Below are positions 1-5,971 of a stretch of 11,806 nucleotides of DNA, in pieces. How positions within the stretch are numbered: the stretch's first letter is position 1; every line of letters begins with the position of its first letter. The notes under the pieces are model-generated. The model did not search any database. It was not told where the DNA came from and was given only the letters and a program-made list of their open reading frames with translations. The translations under genes and the position numbers were made by a program. The stretch spans positions 1-11,806 of the forward strand of contig CALMQN010000053.1 in NCBI GenBank assembly GCA_937872185.1, read 5' to 3'. Source of the DNA: an uncultured bacterium (GTDB lineage Bacteria > Patescibacteriota > Saccharimonadia > Saccharimonadales > Saccharimonadaceae).

Positions 1-246
1 GTGCCGCGTATGTTTGATGTTAAAAACAACCGTACGGCACGCCTGGCACGGTTGCTATATGTCTTGGCGGTCATCTTTGTCGTGACGCCAAGCTTCGGTC
101 TCAGCTTTGCTCGTGATTTCTTTGACTTTACGACACCCGCCTGGCAAGACACCTGGCCGCTGGCGATTTTGATTGTTTTGGCCGCCTCGGCTCAGTGGGT
201 GCTTGCAAACGCTGCCGGTAAGCGACTTAAAAAACGCGAACCGTGA
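1..246 (+). CDS. Small hypothetical membrane protein, 5' end possibly outside the window
   Basis: The frame is open from base 1 (GTG) and has an internal ATG at 10, so the true start may be GTG at 1, ATG at 10 or upstream of the window. The 78-81 residue product has two hydrophobic segments, at about residues 14-34 and 52-69 counted from base 1. They are separated by an acidic and aromatic loop and followed by a basic tail (GKRLKKREP), which suggests an integral membrane protein with a cytoplasmic C-terminus. I do not recognise a family. It ends with TGA at 244-246, only 4 bases from the stop of the convergent small gene on the minus strand. A short hairpin plus T5 directly follows and is its likely terminator. 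Confidence 0.6.
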   Translation: MPRMFDVKNNRTARLARLLYVLAVIFVVTPSFGLSFARDFFDFTTPAWQDTWPLAILIVLAASAQWVLANAAGKRLKKREP

Positions 247-247
247 C

Positions 248-267
248 CAATTAGGCTAATTGTTTTT
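248..267 (+). terminator. Short intrinsic terminator of the first gene
   Basis: CAATTA (248-253), loop GGC, TAATTG (257-262), then TTTTT (263-267). The stem is perfect but only six AT-rich pairs. It starts two bases after the + strand stop codon and lies inside the 3' coding end of the minus-strand 54-residue gene. On the minus strand no T-run follows, so it should act only in the + direction. Confidence 0.5.
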
Positions 268-415
268 GGGATACGCGGTCAATGAGCTCGATACGCTTCT
301 CCATTGAGCCCTGTACGGCCTTCTCGATATTGTCTGCATCATTAACGAAATCAAGCAGAATCTGCTGACGTGTCTTCGGACTTGCTTTCTTAAATAGGGT
401 GAAAATATTTTTCAT
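251..415 (-). CDS. 54-residue protein translationally coupled to the zeta-like kinase
   Basis: ATG at 415-413, stop TAA at 253-251. The start overlaps the stop of the kinase gene as ATGA (415-412), and a Shine-Dalgarno AAGGA (426-422) sits 6 bases before ATG inside the kinase 3' end, so both are probably made from one mRNA. The product begins MKNIFTLFKKASPKTRQQIL. It is helical in appearance, with a basic N-terminal half and a heptad-like middle, and has no cysteine or membrane segment. I recognise no family. Its position directly after a zeta-type kinase makes an antitoxin or partner role possible, but classical epsilon and PezA antitoxins lie upstream and are longer, so this is only a guess. 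The good ribosome site and coupling are the main evidence that it is real. Confidence 0.6.
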   Translation of the reverse strand: MKNIFTLFKKASPKTRQQILLDFVNDADNIEKAVQGSMEKRIELIDRVSQKQLA

Positions 416-1143
416 AATGTTTCCTTCAAACTGTCAATATTATATCCTGCTTCTATGATCTTGTCAACCTCTTTTTCATCAGTTATTATCTCGTAGTTGC
501 GATCGCGGAGCTCTTTTTGTTTTACGACTGAAATCGAAAAATTAATATTCGCTCTGTGATTTGTAAGTGTGGTTTTCAGATTTACTGAGACATTTTTACA
601 TGCGTGGATGAAGCCGTTGATCGTAATACCTCGATCGGTTTCTTGCTCTCTTAATTGCGTGTAGTTCCATGCTATTTCGGGCTTGTCGTACATATAAACC
701 ATGATGACCCTGTAGCCATTCGATAGTAGCTTCTCTACATTTCGGACCGATGATCCAGCCTCACCAGAGAATGTACCATCGATCATCATGTTATATCGCT
801 TGTGCCTTAGCTCATCAATACAGCGCGCCAACACACTGCTGCCCTGGCTTCTGAATTTGGCATAGGTCTTTGGGGTGTATTCTGGATAGATTGTAACTAT
901 CTGATCAAGGTCGATACGCACAAATTCACCATACTGCTTTTCCTGCTCCAGTTCCTCTACGAGCGAGTCTAGGAATTCTGTTTTCCCAGCACCGGGCACC
1001 CCTGCCATGACAAATGCCACAGGAGGCAGGCCCGGGTGAACGGGAGACGCACCGGATTCTTTAATGAGCAGCTGTACTACATACTTCTTTTTTGCTTCAT
1101 TTGAGAGCTTTTCGAATTTATCGGCCGGCATATCTCTTATCAT
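412..1143 (-). CDS. Zeta-toxin-family P-loop kinase
   Basis: A 243-residue protein with a Walker A loop GVPGAGKT (residues 48-55), a RIDLDQI segment (76-82) matching the zeta IDxD motif with the catalytic-base position at Asp80, IDGT (121-124) where zeta has IEGT, and a DRGIT segment (170-174) near the position of a catalytic arginine. Zeta/PezT enzymes phosphorylate UDP-N-acetylglucosamine and related sugars, blocking wall synthesis; whether this one does is not shown. The glutamate equivalent to Glu100 of the streptococcal enzyme seems to be replaced (SSVLARCIDEL region), by rough alignment only. The frame stays open 58 codons further upstream, but that part lies within the GreA-family gene and its translation looks unlike protein. 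The promoter 6 bases before ATG 1143 fixes the start. No epsilon/PezA antitoxin precedes it; a coupled 54-residue gene follows. Confidence 0.85.
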   Translation of the reverse strand: MIRDMPADKFEKLSNEAKKKYVVQLLIKESGASPVHPGLPPVAFVMAGVPGAGKTEFLDSLVEELEQEKQYGEFVRIDLDQIVTIYPEYTPKTYAKFRSQGSSVLARCIDELRHKRYNMMIDGTFSGEAGSSVRNVEKLLSNGYRVIMVYMYDKPEIAWNYTQLREQETDRGITINGFIHACKNVSVNLKTTLTNHRANINFSISVVKQKELRDRNYEIITDEKEVDKIIEAGYNIDSLKETL

Positions 1144-1178
1144 AGGACAACTATAGCGCAATGAGTATCTATTGTCAT
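1144..1178 (-). promoter_or_regulatory. Promoter of the zeta-like kinase, leaderless
   Basis: On the minus strand: -35 ATGACA (1178-1173), 17-base spacer, -10 TATAGT (1155-1150), then 6 bases and ATG at 1143. The expected transcription start is the A of the ATG, and no Shine-Dalgarno is present. The segment also reads ATAGT-N3-CCTAT, one mismatch from the ATAGT-N3-ACTAT palindrome found at the hxlR and oxidase promoters. Confidence 0.7.
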
Positions 1179-1189
1179 GAGGGCTGATG

Positions 1190-1669
1190 CTACATAATGC
1201 GGACAAGTTGTAGCCGCTGAGCGCGCATGTTGCTGGTCCCCCATTCGACGATGTCTTGGACGGTCCGTCCCAGTAAGCTTTGGCCCAGCGGGCTTTCAAT
1301 CGAAATGCGACCATCACTTGGGTCGGCTTCGATGCTGTTCACTAGCGTATAGCGGAACAGACGGCCTTGTTGATCGATTAAATCGACGACAGACCCAATG
1401 GCGACCTGCAGCCGTGCGCGGCGAGTTGGCATCACTCGAGCACCAGATAACTGGTGACTTTTGTCTTCCAGTTCTGATTCGATTGTTTCAAGCTGTGCTA
1501 ATTTTTCGATGCGTTCCAGGCGCTCATCGTGGCCCAATGTTTTATCAAGTTCACGTAACGATTTGATTGCCATGATACGGTCGTGTTCCAGACGGGCAAC
1601 CTTTTTTTGTAGCTCTTTCATACCCTTTTTACTGAGTAGTATGGTTTTTTGTGCGGTGGCGGTGTTCAT
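1190..1669 (-). CDS. GreA/GreB-family transcription elongation factor
   Basis: A 159-residue protein with the two-part Gre layout. Residues about 10-78 form a long charged antiparallel coiled coil, and residues about 88-159 form an FKBP-like C-terminal domain with the family signature SPLGQSLLGRTVQDIVEW. Gre factors insert the coiled coil into the secondary channel of RNA polymerase and stimulate transcript cleavage in backtracked complexes through two acidic tip residues. Here the tip region GHDERLERIEKLAQ is acidic but does not match the usual GDLKENAEY pattern, so it could be a specialised Gre-like factor. The start is set by a strong GGAGG (1682-1678) 8 bases before ATG. It ends 47 bases before the kinase start, and the kinase promoter lies in that gap, so the two are not necessarily co-transcribed. 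Confidence 0.85.
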   Translation of the reverse strand: MNTATAQKTILLSKKGMKELQKKVARLEHDRIMAIKSLRELDKTLGHDERLERIEKLAQLETIESELEDKSHQLSGARVMPTRRARLQVAIGSVVDLIDQQGRLFRYTLVNSIEADPSDGRISIESPLGQSLLGRTVQDIVEWGTSNMRAQRLQLVRIM

Positions 1670-1701
1670 GATTGAATCCTCCTTTTGTTCTTTGTTGTCA
1701 T
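1666..1701 (-). CDS. Possible 11-residue leader peptide before the GreA-family gene
   Basis: An ATG at 1701-1699 opens a frame encoding MTTKNKRRIQS. Its TGA stop (1668-1666) overlaps the ATG of the GreA-family gene as ATGA, and its own codons include the GGAGG of that gene. A weak -10-like CATAGG lies 9 bases upstream. Such an arrangement could couple translation, but a short chance frame is equally possible. Confidence 0.2.
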   Translation of the reverse strand: MTTKNKRRIQS

Positions 1702-1734
1702 GGTCTTGTCCCTATGGGCTGACCGTTACCCCTA

Positions 1735-1759
1735 TTGTCCTGCAGAACGCTGAGGACAA
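1735..1759 (-). other. Hairpin between the ABC ATPase and the GreA-family gene
   Basis: TTGTCCT (1735-1741) pairs perfectly with AGGACAA (1753-1759), and inner CAG/CTG pairs (1743-1745 and 1750-1752) extend the stem to 10 pairs with one bulged base around an AACG loop. It lies 16 bases after the ATPase stop in the transcribed direction. No T-run follows on either strand, so it may be an RNA-end stabiliser or weak terminator rather than a standard intrinsic terminator. It occupies most of the 105-base gap; no convincing promoter for the GreA-family gene is seen there. Confidence 0.45.
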
Positions 1760-1774
1760 ACTGAGAAAAGTACG

Positions 1775-2446
1775 TTATTTTGTTGTAATTTTTCCGTCCT
1801 TGAGGCGGAAGGTCTTGTCGGTTTTGCCAGCGATATCCATGTCATGTGTGACGGCAATAATGGTGGTGTTTTCTGATCGTGACAGGCTGTGTAACAGGTC
1901 AAAGATCTTTTGTCCGGTTTCGCTATCCAGGTTGCCGGTTGGCTCGTCTGCCAGCACGATGGCCGGTCGGTTAGCAAGTGCACGGGCGATCGATACGCGC
2001 TGTTGCTGTCCACCACTCAGTCGTGAAGGTTTTCGCAACTGCTCATCTTCGTTGATGCCAACGTCATTTAACAATTGTTCGGCGCGACCTTTTCGTAGTG
2101 TTGCGGGCATGCCGCCAAACTCTAGGGCCAGCATGACGTTTTCGAGCGCGCTAAGGTTGGGAATCAGATTGTAGTGCTGAAACACGAACCCAATCTTGCG
2201 TGCGCGATATGCTGTTTGCTTGCTGCCCGACAGTCTGGCAATGTCGACATCGTCAACTTCAATATTGCCACTGGTGGGCACGTCTAGTGCCCCTAGCATG
2301 CTCAGCAAGGTGCTCTTGCCGCTACCTGATTTACCGATGATACTTGCAAACTGACCGGTTTCGACCTGCAGGCTGACGTTATCAAGCGCTGTGACTGTGC
2401 CGCTTGGGCTGTCGAATGATTTTGTGAGGTTTTTAACTATTAACAT
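1775..2446 (-). CDS. ABC transporter ATP-binding protein, MacB/LolD/FtsE type
   Basis: A 223-residue single-domain ATPase with every motif intact: Walker A GKSGSGKST (38-46), Q-loop Gln90 in VFQHYNL, signature LSGGQQQR (143-150), Walker B VLADEP (164-169), D-loop NLDS and switch His201 in VTHD. Length and sequence fit the MacB/LolD/FtsE group, which drives FtsX-type permeases by mechanotransmission instead of carrying substrate through the membrane domain. Its permease is the gene just upstream. The Shine-Dalgarno AGGAG (2460-2456) overlaps the TAG stop of that permease (2461-2459) and lies 9 bases before ATG, so translation is likely coupled. It is the last gene of the response regulator-kinase-permease-ATPase operon. 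Confidence 0.95.
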   Translation of the reverse strand: MLIVKNLTKSFDSPSGTVTALDNVSLQVETGQFASIIGKSGSGKSTLLSMLGALDVPTSGNIEVDDVDIARLSGSKQTAYRARKIGFVFQHYNLIPNLSALENVMLALEFGGMPATLRKGRAEQLLNDVGINEDEQLRKPSRLSGGQQQRVSIARALANRPAIVLADEPTGNLDSETGQKIFDLLHSLSRSENTTIIAVTHDMDIAGKTDKTFRLKDGKITTK

Positions 2447-2458
2447 AATGGGGATCTC

Positions 2459-3811
2459 CTATTCGCTTCTTAATACTTCTGCAGGGCGGACTCGGGCAAT
2501 CAACCAGGCGGGTACGGCGCTGCCAACAATGGCAATGATAAGTGTAATTCCTGCTGCTGTGGCGAATATCTGCGGGGTTAAACTGGTAGTTACTTCATTT
2601 ACGTTGGTGCCAATTTGGGCGAATCCGCCGCGTACAAAGCCGCCAGGGCCGGCCTCTTGTTGTGATGAGGTTGAGTTATTACTACTTGTCACGAGTGACT
2701 GTGTCATTGGGCCACTGACAAGGATACCAAGGCTTAAACCGACAGCTGCACCAATGACGGTTAGCGTCAGAGCTTCAGTGACGAATTGTCCGATAACGCT
2801 ACGGCTTGGGCCGCCGATGGCTTTGATAACGCCGATTTCGCGGCGGCGTTCCCGCACCACCATTACCATGGCAAGCAGCACGATCACCGCACCAGCAATG
2901 GTTGCGCCAACGACACCGGCAGTGGCTAAACTAGCAATGCTTTCTAGTGACGAGACACTGCTGGCTGCTTGTGCGGCCTGGCTGGTTACATCTGCCTTGT
3001 CGCCGAGTGTTGATTTAAGCGTTGATACGACCGAGTCGACATTGTCGCTACTATCGATGGTTACTATGACACTGGTGACAGCGCCTGATTGATCGGTCAG
3101 ACCTTGAAGGGTCGCAAGCGGCATAATAAGTCCGCTGTCTTGGAAGGCGTTGCCCGTGTCGTAGATACCCACGACGCTAACAGTCTTTCCATATGCGGTG
3201 AATGTGTCACCGACGGCGAGTTCATTTTTTGTTGCCAGGTCGGTACCAACAAGTGCGGTTAAGTCGCTGCTGTTGCCATCGATGGTAACTCCGCTGGTAA
3301 TAGTAAGGTCACCACCGTTGGTTGATACCGAGCTGGCGTCTGTCGTACCCGTTACTTGAGTACGAGGCGTTGGGGTTGGCCGTGATGAATCATCGCCGCC
3401 AGCAAATGACTCCGCGCCGGCTGGGGGTGTTGACGTGCTCGATTCAAATCGTTGCTGACGCGCACCGAACGATCCCAATGTTAATGAACTGGAAAGATTG
3501 GTGTCGTCAGTTCCCAGTTGGTCGGTAAGCGTCGCAGACGATGCGACTACATGGTTTGTACTTTTGATTGTGCTCACCTGTTCGCTCGTTAGGGGGTCTC
3601 CGCCGCCCATAAAGCCCATCACGCCTGCTGGCGTCACGGTGATCGATGTTCCGGCTGTTGCTTTGACATCATCAATCTTCGCGATGACGCTGCTACGGGC
3701 AACCAGCATACTTAGTATCAATCCAATGCTGATCGCCAGCATCACGATTATCGCTCCGCTTCTTAGCGGGCTACGAAGGGCATTTTTTATGCCCCGGGTT
3801 ACTACGTTCAT
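2459..3811 (-). CDS. MacB/FtsX-family ABC transporter permease
   Basis: A 450-residue protein with the four-helix MacB layout: TM1 about 17-38, a large extracytoplasmic domain 40-295, then TM2 297-318, TM3 344-366 and TM4 413-437. The cytoplasmic segment RERRREIGVIKAIGGPSRSV after TM2 and the C-terminal RVRPAEVLRSE are typical of FtsX-type permeases. Residues about 118-166 of the outer domain are rich in Ser, Thr, Gly and Pro and look like a flexible insert; a second Ser/Asn/Gly-rich stretch lies between TM3 and TM4 (376-398). With the adjacent ATPase it should form an exporter or envelope-stress transporter, substrate unknown. The start is set by AAGGAG (3825-3820), which lies 8 bases before ATG inside a perfect inverted repeat. 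Confidence 0.92.
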   Translation of the reverse strand: MNVVTRGIKNALRSPLRSGAIIVMLAISIGLILSMLVARSSVIAKIDDVKATAGTSITVTPAGVMGFMGGGDPLTSEQVSTIKSTNHVVASSATLTDQLGTDDTNLSSSLTLGSFGARQQRFESSTSTPPAGAESFAGGDDSSRPTPTPRTQVTGTTDASSVSTNGGDLTITSGVTIDGNSSDLTALVGTDLATKNELAVGDTFTAYGKTVSVVGIYDTGNAFQDSGLIMPLATLQGLTDQSGAVTSVIVTIDSSDNVDSVVSTLKSTLGDKADVTSQAAQAASSVSSLESIASLATAGVVGATIAGAVIVLLAMVMVVRERRREIGVIKAIGGPSRSVIGQFVTEALTLTVIGAAVGLSLGILVSGPMTQSLVTSSNNSTSSQQEAGPGGFVRGGFAQIGTNVNEVTTSLTPQIFATAAGITLIIAIVGSAVPAWLIARVRPAEVLRSE

Positions 3812-3815
3812 ATTG

Positions 3816-3852
3816 TATACTCCTTACAATTATTGGTTATGTAAGGAGTATA
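3816..3852 (-). promoter_or_regulatory. 13-bp perfect inverted repeat covering the permease ribosome-binding site
   Basis: TATACTCCTTACA (3816-3828) and TGTAAGGAGTATA (3840-3852) are exact reverse complements around an 11-base loop. In the minus-strand mRNA the 3' arm contains the AAGGAG of the permease, so the folded RNA would hide the ribosome site. The repeat fills most of the 52-base gap between the kinase stop and the permease start. No T-run follows, so it is not a standard terminator. A TATACT in the 5' arm could serve as a -10 box, and a transcript starting there would lack that arm and leave the ribosome site free. It could also be a DNA operator. Confidence 0.65.
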
Positions 3853-3863
3853 AACGGCAATAC

Positions 3864-4871
3864 TTAGATTTTGCTTATACGTACCTGAGAGTTTGGTAAT
3901 AATACGGTGAATGATGTCGATTGATCAGGCGTACTGGTGACCGTTAGTTCACCGTTATGCAATTCAACGATTTTCTTGGCAAGGGATAGGCCCAGCCCAT
4001 AGCCTTCCTGTGATCGTTTACTACGCGATTTATCGGCCCGATAAAAGCGATCAAAAATATGCGGTAAGATATCTGCATCGATACCAGGTCCCGTGTTAGT
4101 GATGTCAAAACGGGCAAACTTTCCCTGACGCGACAACGTAACCACAACAAGTGAGTTACTGGGGCTGTACTTGATCGCGTTATCAACCAAGATCGCTACC
4201 AGCTCGGACACAGCGGCTTCGTTCCCGACTGCCACGGCGTGTTTGACTGATCTGACTTCAAGTCGGCTTTTTGGTAGGTTAAAGCGTCGCACGACGTCAT
4301 TGGTCACATCGGCGATATCAATGATCGATCGTTCCAATTTACCGTGCTCCAAGCGTGATAGGTTGAGCAACATTTCCGATAGGCGCGTCAGTTTTTCAAC
4401 TTCTTCCAGATTACTCTTTAACACTTCCTCAAGGTCTTTCTTGGTGGTATTTTTGTCACGAAGGATAACTTCAAGTTCTGCCTTCATCGTGGCCAAGGGC
4501 GTTCGTAGTTCGTGGCTCGCGTCACTACTAAAACGCGATTGGGCTTCGTGGGCTTCTTCGATCGGTCGCAGCGTCCGTCGGGCTAACAAATAGCTGCCGA
4601 CACCACCACCGATAAGGATCAGTAGATTGGCGTACACGAGTCCCAAGATAATGTGCCCAGCAGCTTCAGCCTCCTCGCCACTTCGAAAAACGTCGCCCGG
4701 CGCGCGCGCCGGGAACTGACCCATGGTTTGCAGATTGGTTTGCAAGCGCTCTAGGCGAATGCTGATCTCGGTGGACGTAATTTGATAAATCGCCGCACTA
4801 AATAACACACTGATTGACATCAGAATTAGCAAGTACCAACCGGTGAGTTTAAGGGTGGCGGATCGAAACAT
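3864..4871 (-). CDS. Two-component sensor histidine kinase
   Basis: A 335-residue membrane kinase. TM1 is at about 10-31, a short outer loop of about 40 residues follows, and TM2 is at about 73-97. The HisKA dimerisation domain has the phosphorylated His120 in FSSDASHELRTPLATMK. The ATPase domain has the N box DNAIKYSP (230-237), G1 box NTGPGI, F box IFDRFYR and G2 box GYGLGLSLAKKI. The stretch from TM2 to the HisKA domain is too short for a full HAMP domain. The small sensing loop suggests it detects a membrane signal or its partner transporter rather than a large ligand. Its ATG overlaps the stop of the response regulator as TAATG (4873-4869), so the two are translationally coupled, and the transporter genes follow. 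Confidence 0.95.
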   Translation of the reverse strand: MFRSATLKLTGWYLLILMSISVLFSAAIYQITSTEISIRLERLQTNLQTMGQFPARAPGDVFRSGEEAEAAGHIILGLVYANLLILIGGGVGSYLLARRTLRPIEEAHEAQSRFSSDASHELRTPLATMKAELEVILRDKNTTKKDLEEVLKSNLEEVEKLTRLSEMLLNLSRLEHGKLERSIIDIADVTNDVVRRFNLPKSRLEVRSVKHAVAVGNEAAVSELVAILVDNAIKYSPSNSLVVVTLSRQGKFARFDITNTGPGIDADILPHIFDRFYRADKSRSKRSQEGYGLGLSLAKKIVELHNGELTVTSTPDQSTSFTVLLPNSQVRISKI

Positions 4872-5545
4872 TACTTTGCCTCTAATTTATAACCAAATCC
4901 ACGGATGGTGTGAATCAACTCCGTTTTAAACGGTGTGTCGATCTTGGCGCGCAGATATTTGACATAGACCTCGACAGTGTTCGGTAGGACATCGGCATCG
5001 TAGTCCCAGACATGGCTGATAATAACCTCTTTGCTGAGTGGTCGCCCCGGATTACGCAGGAGGTATTCAAGCAGAGCGAACTCACGGCTGGTCAGGTTGA
5101 TTTCTTTACCCGCGCGCTTAACGCTGTAGTTGACGGTATCAAGTGTTAGGTCGCCAATGCTCAGTATGTTTGACTGCTGTTCGGTTGGGCGGCGTAGCAA
5201 GGCGCGAACACGGGCCAGCAGCTCTTCGAGCGCGAAAGGCTTAGTTAAATAATCGTCTGCACCGCTATCTAGTCCTTCGGTACGGTCATGCACGCTGGCC
5301 ATTGCAGTCAGTAGCAGTACGGGTGTGTGGATCTTGGCTTCGCGCATGGCTTTGACGATGGCCAGGCCGTCATACTCGCCCGGGATCATGCGATCAATAA
5401 TTGCAGCGTCGTATGGTTCGGTGGTTGCCATGGCGTATCCATCATCACCGTCATACGATACGTCAACGGCGTAGCTTTCTTGCTCAAGTGCCTTTTTTAG
5501 CGCTCCTGCAATTTTGTGTTCATCCTCAATAACTAAAATTCTCAT
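4871..5545 (-). CDS. OmpR/PhoB-family response regulator
   Basis: A 224-residue DNA-binding regulator. The receiver domain (1-118) has acidic-pocket residues in VIEDE (5-9), phosphorylation site Asp51, Thr80 in LLLTA and Lys102 in TKPF. The winged-helix output domain (126-222) has the usual TSREFALLEYLLRNPG and TVEVYVKYLRAKID segments and ends with TIRGFGYKL. The start is MRILVIEDE at 5545; the frame continues 36 codons upstream, but those overlap the hxlR stop region and lie before the predicted promoter. There is no Shine-Dalgarno; a TATACT -10 box lies 8 bases before the ATG. It is first in the operon with the kinase and the ABC exporter, so it probably controls that exporter and perhaps itself. 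Confidence 0.95.
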   Translation of the reverse strand: MRILVIEDEHKIAGALKKALEQESYAVDVSYDGDDGYAMATTEPYDAAIIDRMIPGEYDGLAIVKAMREAKIHTPVLLLTAMASVHDRTEGLDSGADDYLTKPFALEELLARVRALLRRPTEQQSNILSIGDLTLDTVNYSVKRAGKEINLTSREFALLEYLLRNPGRPLSKEVIISHVWDYDADVLPNTVEVYVKYLRAKIDTPFKTELIHTIRGFGYKLEAK

Positions 5546-5582
5546 ATATCTATAGTATACGCCGAATCTGAGAGAATGCTGA
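5546..5582 (-). promoter_or_regulatory. Response-regulator operon promoter with an 11-bp-period direct repeat
   Basis: On the minus strand a -10 TATACT (5559-5554) lies 8 bases before the ATG, predicting about a 2-base leader. The -35 position matches poorly (TCAGCA, 5582-5577). Instead there is a direct repeat TCAGCATTC (5582-5574) and TCAGATTC (5571-5564) with starts 11 bases apart, the period used by OmpR-family dimers. This is consistent with an activator-dependent, autoregulated promoter, which is inference. Confidence 0.45.
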
Positions 5583-5585
5583 GGC

Positions 5586-5909
5586 TTAGGGGGCGGCAGG
5601 AGCGTATTTCGTGCTCCATGATTCCATATCAACAATGATGGGCATCGAGTCACGGCCTTTAGAGGTCAAGCTATATTCGCAGCGGCTGATGCTGGTTGTG
5701 GCGTCTTTGGATATAATGCCGTGCTGTTCTAAATGATCTAGACGTGCAGATAGTGTACGTGGGTTAATGCCGTCGGCCAGGTCTTGTAATTGGCAAAAAC
5801 GCACCTTGTCTTCGTTTATGAAAAAGCGCAGCAAAACAGGTGTCCATTTGTCACCGAGTACTGCTGTTGCTGCGTCGACACAGCCGACTGCTTGTTTGGG
5901 CGCTGTCAT
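5586..5909 (-). CDS. HxlR-family winged-helix transcriptional regulator
   Basis: A 107-residue regulator with the HxlR hallmarks: Cys10 at the start of helix 1 and the segment VLGDKWTPVLLRFF (17-30), then the recognition region INPRTLSARLDHLEQHGII (48-66) and the wing (70-82). HxlR proteins are dimeric, and several sense electrophiles or oxidants through the N-terminal Cys; Cys10 and Cys77 are present here. The frame has an earlier ATG at 5927, but that codon runs into the -10 box of the promoter, so ATG 5909 is the likely start. The gene lies beside a FAD-linked oxidase and a small membrane protein. A palindrome at its own start recurs in the oxidase promoter, suggesting it controls both. 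Confidence 0.9.
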   Translation of the reverse strand: MTAPKQAVGCVDAATAVLGDKWTPVLLRFFINEDKVRFCQLQDLADGINPRTLSARLDHLEQHGIISKDATTSISRCEYSLTSKGRDSMPIIVDMESWSTKYAPAAP

Positions 5910-5910
5910 A

Positions 5911-5923
5911 ATAGTCACACTAT
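5911..5923. promoter_or_regulatory. Candidate HxlR operator at its own promoter
   Basis: ATAGT-CAC-ACTAT is a perfect 5-bp palindrome with a 3-base centre. It overlaps the -10 box and the predicted transcription start of hxlR, so bound protein would block transcription. The same pattern with a GTT centre is at 7997-8011. The regulator assignment is inference from position. Confidence 0.5.
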
Positions 5924-5947
5924 ACATTGTCTAGCGTTTGTTGTCAA
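5913..5947 (-). promoter_or_regulatory. Promoter of hxlR, near-leaderless
   Basis: On the minus strand: consensus -35 TTGACA (5947-5942), 17-base spacer, -10 TATAGT (5924-5919). The predicted start at 5912 gives a 3-base leader before ATG 5909. It is the best-matching promoter in the window and decides the start codon of the regulator. Confidence 0.8.
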
Positions 5948-5954
5948 AGCGCTG

Positions 5955-5971
5955 AGGCATACACTATGCCT
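5955..5971 (-). other. Perfect hairpin at the 3' end of the small membrane protein gene
   Basis: AGGCATA (5955-5961), loop CAC, TATGCCT (5965-5971): seven perfect pairs. It overlaps the TAG stop of the 115-residue gene (5972-5970) and ends just before the hxlR -35 box. There is no proper T-run in the minus direction. It may limit read-through into hxlR or be a second regulator site. Confidence 0.4.

Noticed and set aside
1144..1317. Extension of the zeta-like kinase upstream to ATG 1317.
   Set aside because: The extra 58 residues overlap the conserved end of the GreA-family gene, and a good promoter lies just before ATG 1143.
1461..3092. Two long open frames on the + strand (1461-2174 and 2391-3092).
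   Set aside because: They lie antisense to the GreA-family gene, ATPase and permease, which have full domain motifs. Their translations are Ser/Thr/Arg-rich without recognisable domains.
5546..5653. Extension of the response regulator upstream to 5653.
   Set aside because: The receiver domain begins at MRILVIEDE; the extra 36 residues overlap hxlR coding sequence and precede the predicted promoter.
5910..5927. ATG at 5927 as the start of the HxlR regulator.
   Set aside because: It overlaps the -10 box of a near-consensus promoter, so it would not be in the mRNA.
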